From: Bolinopsis microptera
Lineage: Eukaryota > Ctenophora > Tentaculata > Lobata > Bolinopsidae
Reading direction: 5' to 3'
Assembly (NCBI RefSeq): GCF_026151205.1
Contig: NC_087076.1
Span: 9,586,902 to 9,650,901 of the forward strand
Length of the DNA: 64,000 nt
The position numbers and the translations under genes are program-made. Positions 57,977 through 64,000 of the stretch are shown here, piece after piece. Position 1 is the first letter of the stretch; each line of letters begins with the position of its first letter. The notes under the pieces were generated by a model that was not told the DNA's origin, made no database searches, and was given only the letters and a program-made list of their open reading frames with translations.

Positions 57977-59981
57977 GTAAGTAAAACAAACTAAATTCAT
58001 TTGTTGAAATTTTCGTAAGACTTAATACTTTTCTTTCTTTTGTTGAAGGTTATTAAGGCTAGCTATTTGTAAATAGAATTTTACGTGTTAAATAAAACCC
58101 GGTTTATGCACGAAATCATTTAATTTAAAAGCATAGCAATGTTAATAGCCTTACTTTCTAATAGCTTTGTCCTTAGAATAATGTTCCGATAAATGCGACT
58201 TAAGTGAACTGAGATGTTGATCAAGCAAAACGCGTACGTTGAATTTGCGAGTTTCGAACCGAGGCAGTCGAATAAATTTTCAATTTTCTAACTTTGGATT
58301 GCACAAAGCTTTACTAATATGTTAACCCTGGCACAAATTACTTTTTTATGTCGTGTTTTTACCCATTTCAACACCTTTAATGCTGTCATAAGAATCGTGT
58401 CCATGATGCGCAGAATTTTAGAAAACAAACATCGATATTATCGTATTATTTGTTATTCCTAATTTAAAGCTTATTATATATTTCGCATATGCTAACTATT
58501 TTCGATACTCTGTGTTGAATTTAATGTCTCGACTCAATCTTACAGTTTTAATTTATGCTCATCGAATATTTATTCTTTGTAAAATGCCACAGAACCATAT
58601 TTGTAATACAATCTCTCCCGATAGCCACTAATTGCCCTCTAAACCCGCCCTCGCTACAATCCAATATCTCTCCGGTTCGCTTCACCCTCACTTATTTTCT
58701 GGTCGCAATAAATATACAGATGAACTCGTACGCCACTACTCCCTCTCATTCACGGGGAAGCTGTCAAAATTAGATATCGCCTACATTATATTCGTTGAGA
58801 ACATGAGTTTTAGGAGTTCTCTTGTAGGTAAACTTGTGAAACTGTCAAGACATCAGTCGCTCTTCCGACCGAATTTTTACGATCAATTTGTCTTGCCGAG
58901 AAAAATGCAGTTCCTCCGAGCTCGTTTTAATACCCATTAAAGATGCTGATACCCTTGTAAGTTCTAATGACAAGCTCTCTGGATATTGTGGCAGTTTTGT
59001 TATGTGTATAAACCCGCATTTAAACCATTGAGTTGTGACACGTGTGGACGCTTAAACCACCCAGAACCCCAACTCAGCAGTTCTTGAGAACTCCTCTAAC
59101 TTTGACCACGTGATTCTCGTATTATATCACGTGATACCTATACTCGCCCACGTGACGGTTGTAGTGGGCCCACGTGGGAGGGAGTTAGTGTGTGATGTCA
59201 CCATGACAAGACGCTATCTCCCGGTAAAGTTGTATGGATTTTATTCCACTACCTTACTACTATTGTTTCCTCTGAGGTAATCCTCCGACTAAGTTTGTCT
59301 GATCCTCTTTAATTTTTTTCAGTATTGTATCCGAGTTTTCTTTGTTGTTTCGAGGCTTTATATAATTGTAATTTTGATAATTGCGAGGGATACTTGAAGT
59401 CTTTCCGCATGCCTATTCCATATTCCCCTTTCAGTTTTTAAAAGTCTAAAACATAGCTTTTTTTAAATCCCGTCCAGTTCTAGTTATAACATATTGCAGT
59501 GTATTGGAGTTCTAGTTATAACATAAGGGAGGGGTTAGTGTTACGCCATTTTGCCACTTACTTTTGGGAACTGTTTAAATAAAAACGGCGGGAAATTTAT
59601 TAATTCATCGCTAATTTTTCGTCACGAATGGATAAACAATTGCTATATCTCTATATTTGAACACTTTAAATTGAAAAACATCGAAAATTTGACCCGAATG
59701 TTTAAAGAGGACTAAAAATCGATAAAATCGTTTTTTCTAATCGCTCAAAACTTTGTGTTTGAAACGTTTCAAGAAACTGAAACACGAATAGGTATTAGTC
59801 ATAATTAGTCATTCAATGGGACATAGTTAAAATCCTTTAAAAGCAGTCGTTCCATCTGCCCGCACCATACTGACGAATATGAATTGTTTGTTTGTAAAAA
59901 CTGTCGGGACACACTGTATCTCTTATTGTGTTTTGTTTACTGTTCATTGTTTATTGTTTATTGTTTATAGCATAGAGTGTA

Positions 59982-60114
59982 GATGTGGATTCTGGCGAGG
60001 CATATTTTTTGACACGTGACAGTTATTCTGCGGTTCGATTTCTCAATAGTCGAAGCTAAATAGTTAACTTCTGTCAAAAACAATATACATCACCTCCCCA
60101 CTAGTATCCACATC
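59982..60114. mobile_element. 133-bp MITE with TA duplication
   Basis: The left end GATGTGGATTCTGGCGAGG is inverted at the right end CCTCCCCACTAGTATCCAC followed by ATC. TA flanks both sides (59980-59981 and 60115-60116). It has no coding capacity. Partial relatives lie at 2282 and 35383. This is a Tc1/mariner-type non-autonomous family. Confidence 0.75.
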
Positions 60115-61063
60115 TATAGTGCACAGAGCACCGAGCATAAAGCACCGAGCAATAGCATAGAGCAGGGAATCTCCCTGGGATTCTCGCAGCATGGTTTGTA
60201 AACGTGCACTAAGGAAGAAGGGGTGAAAATTGACATCTTGATCTAAAATTACTATCTAGACTTATAAATTGGACGCTTCTCCCACATCAGAGATTTCTCA
60301 ATTTGTCGTTCTTCGTCTGGGATTTCTGATAGATATTACCTGTTACTTGATTGTTACGCTGTAATTCCTGTCATCTCTGAAGAATCAGTTTGTTGAGCTA
60401 AACTTTATTTTGCTGCTATCAGCTTCCCCGCGTTTATTTTTAAGAACCTTCAAGTTAATTAACTAATAGTTTTTTTGGATTATTTGTTGTTTCCCTTCAC
60501 TAGACTAATGATTTATTTTTATTTATAACGTAATTTTAGACTGAAAACTTCCCAACAACCAAACAAATTGTCTATTTTCTACCTCAAAAACACCGCTCTA
60601 AAGTGTCAATTGCTGGTTGTCATGGCAATGATTATCGCTTGTTAAACTTATTAAACTTATTAAGTGTCTAAGTACGATGTCTTAGACCTGTACGTGAGTT
60701 TTAGGAAATCTGAAGCAGTAACGTTATTCTTTTTTATATGGTCACCGGTATCTGACCTCGCTGGAGGCAGGAAGCCTTTTACAGGGTCCCCTGAGACTAT
60801 CTGGCGAGCACTGAACTGTTCTTACTGGCCGCCATGTTGGTCAACAAACGAAATCGGTCACTTTGTTTTAATATTTACTTCGTTACTTTAACTTAATACG
60901 CCTAATTTATATCTCTGGTGGCATTCCTATAATATTACAACACTCTACAGCACTGGATTAAGAAGGCAATCACTTAGTTTTAATAAAGCCAGTTATTAAT
61001 AGTAATCACTCGTGTTACTTTGATCTGGTTCCCTGCGAAATAGAGCTTATTACGAGAGTCGAG

Positions 61064-61089
61064 ACCACACACACACACACACACACACA
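61064..61089. repeat. (AC)n microsatellite
   Basis: About twelve AC units, directly visible. Confidence 0.85.
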
Positions 61090-64000
61090 AACTGTTACAG
61101 CAGCACAACACTGAATCTTATATCAGTGTCTCTCTTATCTGAGTTACAGCTCTTGTATGGTGTGCCCCGTTGTTGCTGCGTGGTGTTGTATGGTGGTGTA
61201 ACCCCTGAAGATTAGCCCGGTATCTTGGTGGACAGGTATTGTAATGATTCCACCAACTACTGCTACTACACGTATACACTACTGTCACCACCACTGCCAC
61301 TATCACATACATGTGTCCCGTTATTGTGCACAGTGCACACTTGACGCGCAAGTTATCGGTTTAAAACACTCGCCTTACGGTCTCTACCCCAGACAACGAG
61401 GGTATTCTCCGATAATGATACCCGGGGCGATATCAGGTCTATTTAGAAACTTGGTGCTATATTATATGATCATGGTGTATGTGTTGATTTGAGAGGCTCC
61501 TTTATTTGGGGTTACGGGAGGAGTTGGTGATATGACACAACTTTCAATATTCGTCAAGTAAATAGGTACGTGGTCTTCCTCGCCAGAAATATCGATATTC
61601 TTCCGAACATTGATTAAAATGGTTGAGGGTGTCAATGCTTTTTAAACCGCCGAATTCCTGAATCATGATTTCATCATTTTAAATGGTGTTCAAAACAAAA
61701 ACGATAGGTCACTTTTCAACTTGTTTCATTAATATTAATGTTTTTAAAACTACGAGACATTTTAAGGTTGTACACTGGCAACGACAAAATCATCAAGGTG
61801 TTTTAACTTCCGTTTAGATTCTATTAGAAGGTTGTAGGCACGTGAAGGTAAAATCATGCCCACGCCCCACATTCGCCATATAGCTGGTATTGATTTGAAC
61901 ACATTTTGCAATCAGCAGCAGGAAAAAGATTTGCATTTTGCGCTCATACAATTGTTCGCTTGTTTTCTCGATATGTTGCCAAATTCAATACGGATGCCAA
62001 AACATTTGGAACCTGTCCAAAGTTGGATTTACTAAATATTTGGTACTTTACCGGAAGTATTGTAGCGGGTATTGGCAACTAGATCAGATCAACAGAAGCT
62101 ACCTGGTATCTTTAGGAATGTTACTAAATGAACTGTCAGAAGAATAGAAAGCCGGGCCGTGTTCGGCCCCTATATACTACAACCAGGCGTTCAATTTAGT
62201 GCTAGGGTCAAAATAGTACTGTATTAAAACACCCTTTGTGAGTTGAACAATTTCTATGATTGAGAGCTTTTGATTGGCCTATCAGATGAACGCGGTGATA
62301 GAATACCATATCGACCCACAATGCAAAGCTGGGTTGCTCGAAACATTCCGATCATAATATCTGAGACCTGGAACCCAGCTCAGTTCGGTATGTATCTGGT
62401 ACGGGGTGTGGACTACAGTACTGGTAGATTATAAATCTCTGATATGAGTTTATTCCCATCCATAGTTATCAGCGGGTCTTTTAAAAACTGTTTCAAGTTA
62501 AGTAATACGCAAAACCTACTGGCTGGCGGGGTGAGAACTGTGCCCATTTTTATTTAGGATAATAATGATCTGAGTAATTGCTTTTTCCTTGAGTAGGTGT
62601 TGACAGCAATGTGTTCTGCCCAATACTTGTGTTTTTGGGTTAACAGTAACAATTTCCTGCCCTTCAATATTGAAAACCTTCCGTTGCCACCCCGTCAAAA
62701 TGCGAGTGTTTTTGAGTAAATGGAATAGTATCCTGCTCTCTAATATAGAAACAGTCTCCAGATGCACCTGTGCGCTGTATGAATCATACTAACTGTTTTT
62801 AAGGAAACGTTACCGCCCACTCCAACAAAATAAGAGATAAAAAACTTCCGTGAAGGAGTGATATCTATAGAGCTTTCAGAATCACTTATCCATAAATTCG
62901 TACTCTCTTAGTACTGATTTGGTGCTCTCTGCATATTATTATTAGAAACATTCTCTCTCACTCCTGCCAATTTTCTGATCCAAAATATGGGGTTACGTAA
63001 TTTGTTGTTGTTATAGTTACCAAAATTTGAGGTATTTGTTACCAGGGTATATGCTGAGTTGACAGAATTTTGTTGTTTCTGTGCTGCTCATAATTTTAGG
63101 GCACAGAGGACACTTCGGCATTCAACTATCCATACTGATTCCATTTTCTCACGTTTTTCCATCATAAGTTACCTAGCATGCTGATTATAATTAGTAATTT
63201 AAATTACTGCAGCGAATAGTCTGCAGTCCAAAGCTTTGTGTTGTTCTAATTGATAAAGTGCATATATTTCTGAGAATCACACACTAAAATTCTGTCTGTT
63301 ATAGATAAAAAGGTCAGCATTCCACAAATATTTAGATCTTGAGAAACTATTTGCATTTGAGTATTTGAATACAGGCAATATAACACAGTCTGACTTACCG
63401 CAAACTGCTGAGTAACAAATATACTTGACTGCATCTTAGTTCAATTGTACATGGTCCGCGTTTTGACCAAATAAGGTAAACTTAGAACGAAAGTTGACTC
63501 AGAGTCAAGCTTCGAGAGTGGGCTATTTTAAACGGGTTCATTAATTTTGCGAGAGCGATATTCATTGTCCTAACAAGATTCCAACAATGAACAAACCGAT
63601 ATTTAGTTTGACTCCTCGCCGTGGTCTGACTTATTACCAAATAAGGTATTGATCATCCTGCACTCTATTTCCTCTTACTCGTTAATGAGATAGTCTAATT
63701 TTGCAAAGCAGTCTATTATGTAATGATTGTGCAAGGATTATGTAAGAGTTGTGGTCAGCCCCTCCAGGCAAGTAAATATTGTGACGGAGGGACAAGCGTG
63801 ATTGAATCTCGCGATCTGACGCTAGTCACGACTGAAATACACAGTTTAATTGAATTTGCTAGACATTGCACCTTTACATTCTCTGACTGTGGCTAATTAT
63901 CTCAGTGCGATCATTTCACTGTGCTGGTATTTGTTGTGTGTGTAGTTGGAATTTGTTGTGTGTAGTTCCGCGGAGAAGAGTACTCCTTATTCTCACATAC

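Larger units (their letters stand above)
57977..64000. other. Probable intron and flank of the SH3 gene
   Basis: Apart from the MITE at 59982 and an (AC)n tract at 61064, no feature could be supported. Frames such as 58632-58940 have no recognisable motif or convincing splice sites. Confidence 0.4.

Noticed and set aside
58632-58940. A 102-codon frame as a further exon of the SH3 gene
   Set aside because: No splice sites in the required phase 0 and no domain signature.

Overview
The window is animal nuclear DNA: AT-rich, intron-bearing and dense in transposons and tandem repeats. There are no bacterial-type operons, rRNA genes or CRISPR arrays. Two housekeeping genes could be rebuilt exon by exon with phase-consistent GT-AG junctions. 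TOMM40 (22829-25824, 6 exons, 323 aa) encodes the mitochondrial outer-membrane import pore. EIF3D (27170-40092, 8 exons, 539 aa) encodes subunit d of translation initiation factor eIF3. Their divergence from vertebrate proteins, together with the mix of Penelope, RTE, CR1/Jockey-like, Copia, hAT and mariner elements, suggests an invertebrate. A non-bilaterian such as a cnidarian or ctenophore is plausible, but the sequence alone does not fix the phylum.

Layout. 0.6-1.9 kb: a minus-strand intronless gene for a multi-pass membrane protein with a lumenal/cytosolic domain carrying LRAT/NlpC-P60-like His and Asn-Cys-x-His motifs. 3.0-7.9 kb: a 5'-truncated Penelope-like element (-), a possible MITE, then an almost complete RTE-like LINE (+) disabled by one in-frame TAA. 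9.9-12.8 kb: a frameshifted Jockey/CR1-group LINE (-). 12.8-20.8 kb: a nest of repeats, namely a LINE relic, a tRNA-like SINE head, a tandem duplication, a Copia element (14155-18772, 5-bp target duplication AAGAT) whose pol region is scrambled by an inversion, and an 861-bp terminal-inverted-repeat element. 21.8-22.5 kb: a LINE relic split by a hAT-type MITE with a perfect 8-bp target duplication.

22.8-40.1 kb is the conserved block, TOMM40 then EIF3D on the same strand. Intron 4 of EIF3D (about 8.3 kb) hosts a complete antisense, intronless, divergent rhodopsin-like GPCR gene (29375-30394), a C-tract MITE and a 1473-bp mariner-type element with 360-bp inverted repeats. 42.2 kb: an exon for a single-TM protein with a PP1-docking-like motif, perhaps spliced to an exon at 44.0 kb. 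44-55 kb is a tandem-repeat desert: a 355-bp GT tract and 23-, 26-, 8-, 35- and 30-bp arrays. 57.3-58.0 kb: the first two coding exons of an SH3-domain protein whose remainder lies beyond what could be recognised. The last 6 kb holds a small MITE and otherwise nothing I can call.

The genes are not functionally linked. The clearest structural stories are the nested antisense GPCR, the five-fold duplicated splice donor of EIF3D exon 6, and the internally inverted Copia copy.
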